Origin: Phocoena phocoena
Lineage: Eukaryota > Chordata > Mammalia > Artiodactyla > Phocoenidae
DNA length: 64,000 bases
Direction of reading: 5' to 3'
Assembly (NCBI RefSeq): GCF_963924675.1
Contig: NC_089238.1
Location: 25,959,815 to 26,023,814 of the forward strand
Shown here: positions 23,391 to 35,633 of the stretch, piece by piece
Layout of the letters: each line of letters opens with the position of its first letter
How positions within the stretch are numbered: position 1 is the stretch's first letter
Notes under the pieces: model-generated
What the model was told of the DNA's origin: nothing
What the model saw: only the letters and a program-made list of their open reading frames with translations
Databases searched by the model: none
Translations under genes and position numbers: made by a program

Positions 23391-25094
23391 AAACTTTTAA
23401 CTTAAAAGATAAAATACATTTGCACTAAAGAGACACTGCTTTTATTTCTTACACACAAGAGCTCTGCTTCATATTTCATTTGAAATAAGAAGTTGCTAAA
23501 AATCTTTGAAAACCACTCAATGATATGATCTCCAGGGATCCTCCCAAGGCTCTGTGATTCAGTTAGATTAAACAATGTTGTGGTCAGATGTTTTTGTTTT
23601 AAAAACATTTATCTTTTAGTAAACCGTAAAACCATACAGATTATTCAAGTTTGGATATGTGGTTGGATAAAGTCACCTGGAACATGATATAGGGTAAGAG
23701 CACTGGACTAGAAATCAGAATGCCTGGTCTTCATCCTTGTGTTGTAGCCTTCATGTGAAAGTCAGAATGCTTTTTTTTTGACAGTGTCAGAAACCCACCC
23801 CTAATGAGGTTGTGCTTTAGGTATGGCTCCATTCAGAAGCTCAAATGATGTCAAAAATTCATGCTTTCTCTATCTCTTGGCTCTGCACTGGTCCTATTCT
23901 CAGACAGGCTCTAATGGCCTCCAGCAGCTCCACGCTGACATCCTCAGAGATCCCAATTCAGAGAAAAGAGAAAGCTCCTTCCCCCAGGGGTCCAGCAAAA
24001 AGTCATGGGGTTATCTGATCGAACTGATTTAGATCATGTGTCCACTCTGAACCAATTACCATGACGGGGCAGGGTTGGGGGGGAGGTGGCCCTGAGTGGT
24101 GGATTTGAATGACAAGCCAAGTCTAGATCGTAAGTCCACCCTGGAACTTGGGTGGGAGGCCGGTGCCACCTAAACCATGTGGCCTAAGTTGAGATCCCCA
24201 AGAAAAATTAGGGAGCTGTTACCACAGGATTGGAGAATGGATGCTGGATGGGCAAAGCAATTTAGTAGAAACAAAAACAAAACAGTTTCGAAACTCAGTT
24301 TCTCTCCCTGCCTTGAGGGGACCACTGTTGTGAGGGTCCAGTGAGAGGAGGATGTAGACAACAGGGGGGACTGGTACCTGTCCTGAGATGGATGCAGCCT
24401 GGAGGCAGGTTGCTGTGCAAACTTGGCTGGCAGGCAATACCTGGTTGAACAGAAACATACGGTATTTAATGAACACAACAGGCTTCACAAAATGTGAGCT
24501 CTTGGCTCTCGTGAGGCTGGTCACCGATGAAGGGCTGGCAGAAAGACTCTTCCTGACTAATCACATTCTGATCGGCTTCGTTGACACTGCCCTGCTCATC
24601 CCGGAGGCAAATGTGCCCATTTGCTCAGGGAAATGCAACCAGGGAGGCTTTTTCTGCCTCTCTCTCTCCTGTGATCTTGTCTTTCAGAGGCCAGCGGGGA
24701 TCAGACTTGGAATTGCTGACATTGTCAGCCCCAGGACAAAATTTGTGAGGCTCAGCCGGGTCTATTTATGCCAAATTTGATAATGTCATTGGGTTATTCT
24801 CACTTGAAACTGCCGATGGTTTGTTATAATTGTTGTTTAATCCTCCGTGTAGGTGATTTGGAAGGTACTTATTGATGAATGCTCATCTCTTTCTAGTTTC
24901 TGAGGCAGAAAAAGGAAAAACAAGTTTTCCCTTTATTCAGGAGGAAAAAGCTTGGAAGGGGGAATGCAGCCTTCTCCTTTTTCTTTTGCCTCTTGAGCTT
25001 TCACTTGGGGAAAAATCCCCTCCTCAAAGCCTTCCCATATGTCCCCATTAGGAGGGAATAACCCCCTCATCTATGTGTCCTTGACATTGACTTA
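23391..25094. other. Intergenic DNA; one unassigned old repeat
   Basis: Region 23,820-24,060 belongs to the unassigned family also seen near 15,060 and 39,380. Otherwise no gene or named repeat. A 130-codon frame at 24,388-24,780 has no recognisable domain. Confidence 0.5.
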
Positions 25095-25260
25095 GCATGA
25101 GCCGCCATGTTTCCCAGCTTCCACTCTGCTTCACTCTCCATCCACTCTCCCCATGACAGCCAGAGTGACCTTACAAACACAGATTAGCTTGGACCATAAC
25201 CTCACCCTGTTCCTAACCCTTCGGTGGCCTTCCTTCACACTCAGATAAAACCTGAGCTTT

Positions 25261-25397
25261 GGGGGAATTCCTGGCCATCCAGTGGTTAGGACTCTGAGCT
25301 TCCGCTGGAGCATGGGGCACGGATTTGATTCCCCGGTTGGGGAACTAAGATCTTGCATGCCATGCAGCACAGCCAAGAAAATAAAAAATAAAATAAA
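25261..25397 (+). mobile_element. Short tRNA-derived SINE
   Basis: Starts GGGGGAATTCCTGGCCATCC, with a (AAAAT)n tail. Perfect 16-bp target duplication ATAAAACCTGAGCTTT at 25245-25260 and 25398-25413. Confidence 0.92.
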
Positions 25398-25413
25398 ATA
25401 AAACCTGAGCTTT

Positions 25414-26002
25414 TTAAAAATTGAAGTCTAGTTGATTTACAATGTTGTGGCAATCTCTGCTGTGCAGTGAAGTGACTCAGTTATACACGTATAGACATTC
25501 TTTTTTTATATTCTTTTCCATTATGGTTTATCACAGGACATTGGGTATAGTTCCCTGTTCTATACGGTAGGACCTTGTGGTTTATCCCTTCTAAATGTAA
25601 TCGTTTGCATCTACAAACCCCAAACTCCAGTCCATCCCTCTCTCTCCCGCCCCCCTTGGCAACCACAAGTCTGTTCTCTGTATCTATGAGTCTGTTTCTG
25701 TTTTGTAGATAGGTTCATGTATGCCATATTTTAGATTCCACATATAAGTGATATCATTTGGTATTTGTCTTTCTCTTTCTGACTTACTCCACTTGGTATG
25801 ATAATCTCGAGTTGCATTCACGTTGCTGCAAATGGCATTATTTTGTGCTTTTTTATGGCTGAGTAGTATTCCAGGGTATATGTGTACCACATCTTCTTTA
25901 TCCATTTATCCATCGATGGACATTTAGGTTGTTTCCGTGTTTTGGCTATTGTGAATAGTGCTGCTATGAACATAGATAGGGGTGCATGTATCTCTGAATT
26001 AT
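25414..26002 (-). mobile_element. L1 3' fragment
   Basis: Reverse, 5'-truncated L1 of about 590 bp. Its flanks carry the same AAAACCTGAGCTTTT sequence as the adjacent SINE (26004-26018 on the right), so it shares that integration site. Confidence 0.88.
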
Positions 26003-26101
26003 AAAAACCTGAGCTTTTGTCCTGGGCCCTCCTCTCTGACCCAGTCTTGTGCTGTAATCCATTTTGACCCGTTGTACTCCAGATATAATATCCCTAATTT
26101 T

Positions 26102-26315
26102 CTTTTCTTTTCTTTTCTTTTTTGTGGTACGCGGGCCTCTCACTGTTGTGGCCTCTCCTGTTGCGGAGCACAGACTCCGGACGCGCAGGCTCAGCGGCCA
26201 TGGCTCACGGGTCCAGCCGCTCCGCGGCATGTGGGATCGTCCGGGACCGGGGCACGAACCCGTGTCCCCTGCATCAGCAGGCGGACTCTCAACCACTGCG
26301 CCACCAGGGAAGCCC
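26102..26315 (-). mobile_element. CHR-type cetacean SINE
   Basis: Reverse copy with a (TTTTC)n tail. Target duplication AATATCCCTAATTTT / AATATCCCTGATTTT at 26087-26101 and 26316-26330. Confidence 0.94.
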
Positions 26316-26670
26316 AATATCCCTGATTTTAGTCTTAAACATGCCACATGCTTCTAAATGCATGGCCTTCACACATGCTGTTCTCTTATTCTGGAAAGCT
26401 GTTCCCACATTCTTCATACAGCGGGTTCCTTCTTATCATTCTCAGAAAGGTAACCCCCTAAACCCTGCTGACATGAGCCTCCTTTATCAATAGTTTCTTT
26501 CCTACCACTCTGCATTTCCTGTTTCCTTTAAATACATCACGTTTGCAAGTGCATATTTATTTATTATCAGTCTCCCCATTAGACAGAGAGCTTCATGAGG
26601 GCAAGAGCTGTTCTATGTTTCTTTTGTGTTTACCGCTATATCCCCTGCACCTTAGCCTCTGCATAATACA

Positions 26671-27300
26671 TTTTTGTTGCCCAAATGATTAGAGAGTTGG
26701 GGTTCTCTCTTAGGGTAGGCAGGACTTCCTTCTGTCTTCTTCCTTCTGGCTGTGGCTGATTTTTTCTTCCAAGAGGGGACTAGGGATTGTGTCACACTTA
26801 CTGCTGTCTCCCTCAAGCCACTTACCTGGCGTTTGGCTCCCAGCGGGAGCCCAGTGGGGATTGCTGAACAAATTCATATTACCTGTGCTCTTCCCCCGCC
26901 CCCACAACTGCATAGCCAGCAACTCTTGGAAGTGGCAAAGATAGCAACCTACAGGATGAGACTTCAGAGTTGCCAAGCCACTGCAAAATGTAAAACTCTC
27001 TCTTTTACTGGTGAGTTGTGGATCCTGAGATTCTGGCACAACAGAGCCAGGACAAGCTCTAAGAATCATTGTCCAAGAGACAGCACACCTAGATGAGGTA
27101 GTACCTGAACTAAGCCTAGTGATCTCCTTCAGGGGCAGGGATGAGTGCGGGGGTGGGGGGAGGGGGGGAATGCAGCAACAGCCCCTGAGCCCCTAGGCTC
27201 TCACTTTAACAGAATTCATTAAGCAAATAGTGATTGTGTTAGAGTCTGTGGGGCCTCAGACAAGAACAAGACACAGCGCCTGAGCTCAGGAAGCTCAGAT
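26671..27300. other. Intergenic DNA with a G-rich run
   Basis: No gene seen. Contains the G-run segment at 27,149-27,168. Confidence 0.5.
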
Positions 27301-27304
27301 TTTA

Positions 27305-27515
27305 GTAGAACAGATACATGACTTACGCCTTTCTAGTTGTATGACCTTGGACCCATTACTTAACTTTTTCAAAGCCTCAGTTTCCTCATCTGTAGGACGG
27401 GGTAATAAATGTACCAACCACATTGGTGATAATTCAGTGAGTTGATGCACGGAAAGTGCTTAGGACAGGGCTGGGCTTAGTAAGGGTTGGCAGTAAGTAT
27501 TATTATTTGCTATTC
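27305..27515 (+). repeat. MIR SINE
   Basis: CTTTCTAGTTGTATGACCTT, TCAGTTTCCTCATCTGTAGG and a following ATTCAGTGAGTTGATGC. Confidence 0.82.
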
Positions 27516-27934
27516 TGAGGCAGGGATGGGAGTCACTGACAGCCCTCTAGTGTTAACCTCCTGTTTACCATTGTCTCCAGGCAGAGCTGCCCTCTGGTGG
27601 TAATTGTGCGGCATGACCATCTGTCCTGGGACCTTGCCTATTCTACCTTCCTCCCAGCCCTGGTTCTCAGCCTGGGACCACTTAGGCATATGCGTGAGGA
27701 AACTATCATAAAAACCTTTAATAAGAAGTTCTAATTGAAGATATTCTCAGGAGTAAGCGTTCTAGGACTGGAAATATCTCAAGCTTGGGCAAGTGGGTGG
27801 GTGGTAGCAGAAAGAGGTGGTGCTCGTTGGGCTGCCTGTCAGTTTTGAGCAGCACGGAAGCAGAGGTGGGAGGAGTCGACATCTGGGAAAAAGAAGAACC
27901 AGGATTCAAAGAAGTTTGCTAGGCAGGGTTGTTG

Positions 27935-28150
27935 GTATCCTGGTTCTGCAGCTACAGACCTGGGGTGGAGTCTTGTTCTGACCATTTAGTAGCTTAACGA
28001 CCTTGGGCAAGTCACTTGACCTCTCTGAGTGCATTTTCATGGAATGGAAATAGCAGCGTTATTACCCCTGATAGGTTTGTAGAAAGCATCTAATGGGATA
28101 ATGCCTGGGAAAAACCCTGTATGAACTATAAAAATATTACTGTAATCCAT
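27935..28150 (+). repeat. MIR SINE
   Basis: CTTGGGCAAGTCACTTGACC, then GATAATGCCTGGGAAAAACC. Diverged. Confidence 0.75.
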
Positions 28151-29504
28151 CAGTTCTAAGATGGGTTTTTTAAACATTTCCTATTTCTGAAATTGGAAGG
28201 AATTACAATCCGTGGTGTAACATAATTTAATTGGTGGCTTTTAGTTTTGCTTGGTGGTTCACAAAAACTGTGTGTATTGCAATCAGGGGCATCTCATGAA
28301 CAGATATGATGAGATGGTAGTTGAAACAGTAGTCATTGTCTTTTCCTCCCTGACTGCTACCCTTGCCCAGGAGTTTTCAGAGAATAGAAGTGACACCTTT
28401 TTGTGTGTGCCCCCTCAGAGCCTGGCACAGTGTCTGGCACAAATCAGCACTCAATTAATGCTTTATACTCTGATAAGCGCAAGTGGCCAGCTCAAATGTT
28501 CGACCAGAAGGGCTTTTGACAAGCCAAACATAACCTTCTCACCTTCCAATTAACTTGGCGATTGAGGAGTGGTCCTTTGCGTGATTTGTTTTTCTGGCCA
28601 CCTAGCATCCATCAACCTTATTGCTGAGGGCTGCTGTGGTCCACCCTCACCCATTTAAATGAAATACAGAGGGAACACCTCCTCACCACCTTCTCATGTG
28701 CCTGCCCCCCGACCTCCCCCCTCCCACCCCACCCCATGCCTAATATAATTAGCATAGCACATCACTCTGGCCTCAGTGATTGGTCCAGGGATGAACATAT
28801 GACCCAATCAGAACCTTTGAGATACAATGAGACTTTTGTCGGTGTAGCTGCTGTCTGTGCCTCCACCATAGCCCCCTGGCATCTGCCATTTCCATGAACG
28901 CTGGCTGAACTTCCAACTGCCAGTGTTTGGGACTCTGCCTGAGGGCTCTCTCAGGCTGCTGGAGCCCACTGTGCTCGTGTGTGCAGCAGGCCAAAGTACC
29001 AGAGTCAGTTCTACTAGGGAGCTGCCAGGGCTGGGATTCGGGTGAGGAGAGTGGCATGCCTCGTGTGTAAAATGTAAGGAGTCCTAGGCCCAGCCCTGGA
29101 GCAGCCCTCAACCAATGGCTGATGGGAGCTGGTAGATAAATGCTGCAATTCCCTTTCAGATGCATGCTTTACCCTGTTTCTCACAACTCCTCAGTAAGAT
29201 TAGGCTCTGGACGCCTGCAGAGATAACTAGCTCAGTAATACATCCTTTATTGGCTTCTTTTCCCTCCCTGGCTCACTTTCTCATTCCCCTACCAGCATTT
29301 CCTGTGATCACTTCCTAATAAATGACTCGTATTCAAATCCTTTTCTCGGGGTCTGCTTCTGGGGGAACCCAAACCAAGACACCTGTTGGCTACGGTTAAG
29401 GGATGATGCAGCTCTAGGAGATGCCGCAGCAGCTGTCTTGCCAGTCATGGGGGGCAGATCCTTCAAGAATGGAGCCGACATGGAGGTGAGCAGGACCGAG
29501 TTGG
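28151..29504. other. Intergenic DNA with a possible LTR remnant
   Basis: The part 28,780-29,385 ends with AATAAA and GTCTGCTTCTGGGGGAACCC, as in several old ERVL-related LTRs. Assignment is tentative. No gene seen. Confidence 0.4.
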
Positions 29505-29520
29505 CAAGTGAGGTGATTTT

Positions 29521-29770
29521 TTTTTTTTTACATCTTTTTTGGAGTACAATTGCTTTACAATATTGTGTTAGTCTCTGCTGTACAACAAAGTGAATCAGCT
29601 CTATGTATACATATGTCCCCATCTCCCCTCCCTCTTGAGCCTCCCTCCCACCCTCCCATCCCACCCCTCTAGGTGGTCACAAAGCACCGAGCTGATCTCC
29701 CTGTGCTATGCGGCTGCTTCCCACTAGCCATCCATTGTACATTTGGTAGTATATATATGTCCGTGCTACT
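29521..29770 (-). mobile_element. Young 5'-truncated L1
   Basis: Reverse L1 3' end of 250 bp. Perfect 16-bp target duplication CAAGTGAGGTGATTTT at 29505-29520 and 29771-29786. Confidence 0.93.
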
Positions 29771-29786
29771 CAAGTGAGGTGATTTT

Positions 29787-30600
29787 AATGAAGTTTTGCT
29801 ATTAGGATCACACACCACAGTTCAGACACTTTATGAAATTCCCCATGAGATCTCTCTGTGCACCGGTATTTTCTCTCCTACAGCCAGCCACCTCCTCTCT
29901 TCTCTCTCTGCCTTCTCCAAAAATTCTATTGTCCAGAATGATTGATCTCCGTCTCTCAGCTTTTGTACCCACTCAACAAAATGAGTCTCCTTTGAGATTT
30001 ACCATTCTGGACGTTGCTCAGATGTGGGAGGGAATTGTCAAGAAAAAGTAAAAAGGAGTGCGTGAACGTTGGTAGGATGGGGTATGGTGTGTGTGTGTGG
30101 TATGTGCACATGTGTGTACTCTTCTTGTGTTTGTGCACATGTGTTTGTGCTTCTTGGCAGGATCCATCTCACAGGCTCCAAAGTCAGGAGGTACGGAACA
30201 AATTTGTCTACTGGGAAATCACGTGAGAACCCCAAACCGGGGGCTCCCCCCATCTCTTCCTGTCTCTTACGAACCTTTTGTTTCTCTCATCTCTGCTGTT
30301 CTCAATTTTCTGTATCTTTCTCCTCCTCTCTGTCTTCTTCCTCTGTTCTTCAGAGGACCATTGATCCACACGACCTAACAGACTGACCCCAGTTCAAATT
30401 CTCCACGGAGAATCTGACAGGCTCTGCTCAACTGCCAATATCTAGCTTCCCTTGGACCAGGTCCCACCTCTTGTCCAATCAGCTGTAGCCTTGGTGCTGG
30501 GGGCGAGGCCTTGGGGGTGGGTGGCCAATGAAATATCCCCAACAGCTCCACCCCTTTTAGGTGCCCGCTTCCTGAGCCTCAGGACAGTATCTGGGAGGGA
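29787..30600. other. Intergenic DNA
   Basis: No gene or clear repeat apart from short GT-rich stretches at about 30,088-30,160. Confidence 0.5.
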
Positions 30601-30604
30601 AGAC

Positions 30605-30666
30605 AATGATAATAAGAGTCAGTAGTGACTGAGTACTTCTTTAAAGCAGGCACGGGACACACGTTA

Positions 30667-30697
<31 letters not shown>

Positions 30698-31135
30698 GTG
30701 GTACGTGGGCCTCTCACCGTCGCGGCCTCTCCCGTCGCGGAGCACAGGCTCTGGACGCGCAGGCCCAGCGGCCATGGCCCACAGGCCCAGTCGCTCCACG
30801 GCACGCAGGATCCTCCCGGACCGGGGCACGAACCCGCGCCCCCCGCATCGGCAGGCGGACTCCCAACCACCGCGCCACCAGGGAAGCCCACGTTACCTCT
30901 TTCATAATGAAATTTTATCAGAGTATAACAAGTGCCCGAATATAAAGCGTACAGCTCAATACGTGTATTATTTCTTGCAATTCTTCTAGCAACTCCATGA
31001 TTATGGGTGTGATGATTATTATCTTTAATGTACAGGTATGAAAACAGGCTCAGCAAAGTCCATTCACTCGCCTAGAGAGTGGATCTGGGATTTGAACCGA
31101 GGCAGTACAACTCTAAAATCGGAGTGCATGACCAC
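30605..31135 (-). repeat. MIR SINE split by a CHR SINE
   Basis: MIR pieces at 30,605-30,659 and about 30,960-31,135 (GGATCTGGGATTTGAACCGA), separated by the SINE at 30,674-30,888. Confidence 0.7.
30674..30888 (-). mobile_element. CHR-type cetacean SINE, CpG-rich copy
   Basis: Reverse copy with extra CG dinucleotides (CCGTCGCGGCC, CCCGCGCCCCCCGCATCGG). Perfect 14-bp target duplication CACGTTACCTCTTT at 30660-30673 and 30889-30902. Confidence 0.95.
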
Positions 31136-31749
31136 TACTGTACACTGCGCATGTCACCAAGTCACCTTCGAAGGATAAGCATGACCTGTGGTCCCGGGCA
31201 GTGACAGGGAGACAAACAGGTGACATTCATTTACAAAGCGTGTCAGGTGCTGGGTGGAAGAAATGCAGCCCAGCTTTCTCCTCTTGGCCATCCTTCCCCC
31301 TCTCCCCCTCGTGGTCACTTGGTACCTTCCTCTGCTTTTCCGGGCAGCACAGCCACAGCTGGAGACAGCCTCTGGGAACCACCAAGAGGCTTTATGATGT
31401 GCAGATGGCGTTTCCGCCGACCCCTCTCTTTTCATGTCGGTGGCCTCTGGGAGCTGGGCCAGCCCAGATGTCCCTGATCTTGAGAAAGGCTCCCGTGGCA
31501 AGCCTGGCATAAGATGCCAGCGATGGGGGCCTCAGGCCAGCTCTGGCTGGGATTCTGGCGAGGGGTCTTGGCTGGATGCTTGTGAGGCAGACCATTCTGC
31601 GTCATCTGTGTCCAGCCCTGTGGATTAGCATATGGTGCATGTGCAGAGCCAGGAATATCACTTCTGAGGCTACAGACAAACAGAGACACTGCACGGCTAG
31701 CTTTTCAAAGGGACTCTAGATTGATCTCTTTTTTCCGTGCATGTTGTTT

Positions 31750-32240
31750 TATCTGACTCTCAAGCTATCTGTGGGCACAGACTGCCTTTCCCATCAGAGG
31801 AGGTGCCCTCCTGTGACAGGAACAATCTCATCCCCATCAGTGATACACTGGGCCAAGATTAGGAGCCATGTGTCTCCTGCATCAGACTTGGAGTTCTACA
31901 GTCCAGGGATAAATATGTCTCTGCCATTGGGAAAAATGAGAGTCTGCTCTCAGCTCTCAGACTAGGAGTTCCCCAAGGAAAATGTGACTCTCTCATCAGA
32001 TTGGGCGTTTTCAAGGTCGAGAACTATGTATTTGTCTCTTCCATTAGGCTGAAAACTCCCCAGGGATGAAGTGAGTGTCTCCCGCATCGGACCAGGAGCT
32101 CCCTGAGAGTGGGGTGATGGCATCTCTTCATCTCTCTCTTCCAAGAGTGTTCAGACAAGGATCTGTCTGCAACGGATGTCTAGTGTCGGAGAAATGTCTG
32201 TGGACAATCCTAGTGGGCAGGCAGCTTTCATCCTGGACTC
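31750..32240. repeat. Decayed tandem repeat (unit about 45-50 bp)
   Basis: At least six diverged units, each with CATCAGA-like, GGAGTTC-like and GTCTCT-like blocks (for example around 31,790, 31,880, 31,960, 31,997, 32,080). The unit resembles the 'gagctccctgagggcagggac' theme of L2 tails but is tandemly repeated. Confidence 0.6.
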
Positions 32241-32430
32241 TGCAGGCCTGCCCTTAGCCAACCACCTGGGAAGGGTGGGACAGCGTCAGCCAAAGTGGGT
32301 GCTGGAGATACATGGAGGAGAAGACCAACTGTGAGATTGATGGGCATCCGGCCAGTGTCTGTCTTGCGACCTGCTGGAGAACCTAGCTTTTGGCTCAGGG
32401 CTTGCTCCTTGTCAGGAGCTCAGTGATGAT

Positions 32431-32460
32431 GGCTGAATGATGAATGAATGAATGAATGAA
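32431..32460. repeat. (TGAA)n microsatellite
   Basis: About six TGAA units. Confidence 0.9.
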
Positions 32461-32549
32461 GACCTGGTTTCTGCCCTTGAGATGCTCACCCTCTGCTAGG
32501 GAAGGAATGAAGCTCACTTTTCTTGCATACCTGTATGCACTGGACACAA

Positions 32550-32745
32550 TTTCAGGCTCTTTAATGTATATTACCTTATTTAATCCTCAAAACCACCCTA
32601 GAGGAAAAGTTTTATTTTCTCCACTTTACAGATGAAGAACTTGGGGCTCAGAGACCTGTCCAAGGTCTCACAGCTGATAAATAAGGGAGTTGAGATTTGA
32701 ACTGAGGTTCTTTGATTTCCAGACATAGGACCTCTTTGTGGAAAA
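32550..32745 (-). repeat. MIR SINE
   Basis: TTTACAGATGAAGAACTTGG, then GGTCTCACAGCTGATAAATA and GATTTGAACTGAGGTTC. Confidence 0.8.
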
Positions 32746-34690
32746 ATTACTGTCATTTAATTTCAGAGCTACCTAAGACTGGTGTGTATGAAGTGGCATG
32801 TGAAATGAGGGAGAGAAGGGCTTCAAAGAATGAGCGACATTGGATATGGGTTTTGAAGTATGAGTAGGAGTTCACCAGACAAAGAAGATGAGGAGGCATG
32901 GTTAGAAAAGGAGAGATGTTTTGTCTACTTGGAAGACTCCCATATGGGGTTTTTGGGCAGCTGCCCCCTCCCTCATGTGCTCTTCTGTGGCCCTGCCTTT
33001 CCGGGAGCTGGACTTCCTCCCTCTCTTCGAGAGGACACACAGCCTAATCTTATGCTGGCACATCACTGCCGAGATGCCAGGAAGTCTCTGCTGTGAGCCT
33101 CCATCCTGGCGCCAGGGCCAGCTGGGCTTCTAGGAAGAAGGAAGGGTGGTTGGGGGCCAGCTCTGATGAGAAATTTCCTCTTGGGCCCTCTGCAAAGGGC
33201 AGGGCAGTGGAGGAGGAGCTGGGACCCAAGTCCTGCATCTAGTCAGAAGGAGGAGGTCAAGAAAGATGGGGATGGGCGAGTTGTCCCCCAGACCCGTGAC
33301 CAGTGGCCCTCTCTTTGTGGTTTCGAAAACAGAGGGCAGTTTATTGCATCCCCCTGTGAGTGTGGACATCCCTTAGATATCTTTTCTGGAGACAGGCAGG
33401 TGCTACATTCTCCTGGGTGGAAGTACAGAGTAGGTCTTCCATAGATTCTTGGTTGTTGATCAATGGTCAGACTTTGCGAATTCATCATTTTTCTAAAACT
33501 GGGTAGAATGAAGTGTAGCTCTTAGTTGAGTTCATCAGGGTCCAGTTAGAATCACAGCTTCAAGGAGGTCAGAAGGAAGGAGCAGAGACCCTCTAGAGCT
33601 GCGACTTCTAAATTATATGTGTGTTTTTATCAGCAGGACCTTGAAACAAGCCTGGAGATTTTACCTGAAGCCTAATGTGTTGAACAGATAAAAGCAGGGA
33701 AGCAGGGACCCAGAGGACTGCCCGCTCAGCTTTCTCTCGACCCGACCTTGGCCCCCTGAGGAATGTTCATAGAACCCCATTCTTCCCAGCACCTGAATGT
33801 CTCTGGTGAGCTCCAATTCTCAGGTTTTACTAGGATAACCGAGGCACTGAGAGAGGAATGATTTGTCTGAAGTTGCATCAGTAATGGGTATGCGGGGTGA
33901 TATCTCCCAAATTCCTGGACTGAAAGTCAGTGTGGATGGGGGTGTCTATTCAGTTGTACTACTGGCTGTGGTGCCAGCTCCTCCAGGCTCCCCATCTGGG
34001 CCAGTGGAACACCCATGACCAAGGCTTTGGTCTCTGGGCACTGCTACCCAACAGGATAAGAGAAATTCTGCCTGTGAGGGTAGGCCCTGTCCCTTTTGCA
34101 GGAGGGCCATCTGAGGTCCCAAGAGGGCCAGCCTCTGGATTACGTGGATGTCAGCCAGGGTGTTAATGCAGCATTGGGTCAGAGTTGCCTTTGGTTCTGT
34201 TCCTCCAGATTTTCGCTTGTCCCAGGCTCAGTCGGCCAATGGAGACCCTCCCAAGGGCCCTGGCAGACAGCCATCTGCCCGGGTTTCACCCAGCCAGGAG
34301 CTGTGTGAAGCAGGTTCTGATGTGGAAGCTGCCAGGGCGTTACTAACGGGCTGTCGGTTGCAATTAGGGCAGCGGCCTTTCATCTCCCTGCCACTCCCCT
34401 CCTGCTAAGGACAGCCTCGCATCAGCTTCCCGTCCTGTCCTGACTCTGTCTGGCCGGTGGCAGGCGCCCCTCCTGAGGTGGGACACCAGAGGGGGGCCCG
34501 GATGAGCAGGCTTAACTGGAAACCATTGCCAGGGCCTGGCTCTGGATCCAACTGTGGAGTCTCCCTGGGGGCGCAGGGCCCACCTCCAGCGGCCTTCCAT
34601 CCATCCCTCAGTCCCGCCCGGCATGGCCAGGCCCGTCTCTGAGCCTCGGCCTGGAAGGCTCCATCCACTGCAGTCAGGCCTGCCTGAGAT
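32746..34690. other. Intergenic DNA, mostly unassigned
   Basis: A MIR fragment may lie at 33,800-33,900. No gene or domain seen in the open frames on either strand. Confidence 0.5.
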
Positions 34691-34699
34691 TACCTAGGT

Positions 34700-35520
34700 G
34701 TTCTGGTGACTTCTGAGAGCCTCGCATGAAAGATAACGCCCAAATCAACAAATCTGCCATTGTGGCTTTGAAGAGACTGTTTCAATCACTTTATTTTGTC
34801 TTTATGTCAGGTTTGCCAGATGGCTTGGGTCTTTCTGAGGTCCTGTACCGAGGGGGCGCAGAGAGAACTGGTGCAGCTTCAAAGCTCCTTTTTAATCTTT
34901 AGCAACATCACAGAGGCTGGGAAACTGCCTCGGCTCCCTCAAGTCTCTCCCACAAAAGAGGCGCGGCCGAGGCTCTAATGAAAGCCAGATAAAGGGATGG
35001 CTGGAATCAGAAACAGAGGGAAAGGAGCAGTCGTTAGTCTTTCTTGTAGCTGTTTCAAAAGAAATTCTAAGACAAATTATGGCTTTGGGTGTTTTTCTAA
35101 AAGGACTGAAGCAAGGAGAGGAGCTGGGGGAGGATGCTTTGACCCCTCAGCACCCTTCCCCTTGCATAAAAGGCAGAGAAGACTGAAAAAAGGCCTCAAT
35201 ACAACAATAAACTTTCCGCGTGCGCGTGGGGATGAAAGACTGGCTGGCGTAATTATGGGCGAGGGTGCGCTGGGCGGGTGCCTTTACCTTGCCGCCAGCG
35301 CTGTTAATGATGAGGCTTCCTCCTCTTTCTTCTCTGGAAGGGATGCCTTTGGTTTTTGGGAATGGGGGCGGGGAGCTGTGCCACGTGCCTGACATTTGGC
35401 ACAGGCTGTGTTGTGTGATGCGTCGTTCCATCACATAAGGGTCCGAGCGCCCTCGCTGGCCGCCAACGCCCGTCATCCGTGAGAAGAACGGCAAGGTGCC
35501 CACGGAGCCTCCCTTCCCGC
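34700..35520. promoter_or_regulatory. Repeat-poor candidate regulatory element
   Basis: About 800 bp without recognisable repeats, combining AT-rich homeobox/GATA-type words (CCAGATAAAGGG, GCGTAATTATGGGC, GCTGTTAATGATG) with scattered CpGs (TTCCGCGTGCGCGTGG). It looks like a distal enhancer, but this is inference from composition only. Confidence 0.3.
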
Positions 35521-35633
35521 TCGCCCTTCTTTAAGGTTTCAAGGTTTGTCTCTCAGGACCCGGGGAGGGGTTTTCTGACCTGCGATTCTGCCCGCACACA
35601 CTCTCTCAGCTAGGGATCAGCCCTGTTCTAGGC

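Larger units (their letters stand above)
25095..26670 (+). mobile_element. L2 LINE 3' part, split by three insertions
   Basis: L2-like sequence at 25095-25244, 26019-26101 and 26331-26670, ending CATGAGGGCAAGAGCTGTTC and GCACCTTAGCCTCTGCATAA. It is interrupted by a short SINE, an L1 tail and a CHR SINE. Confidence 0.78.
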
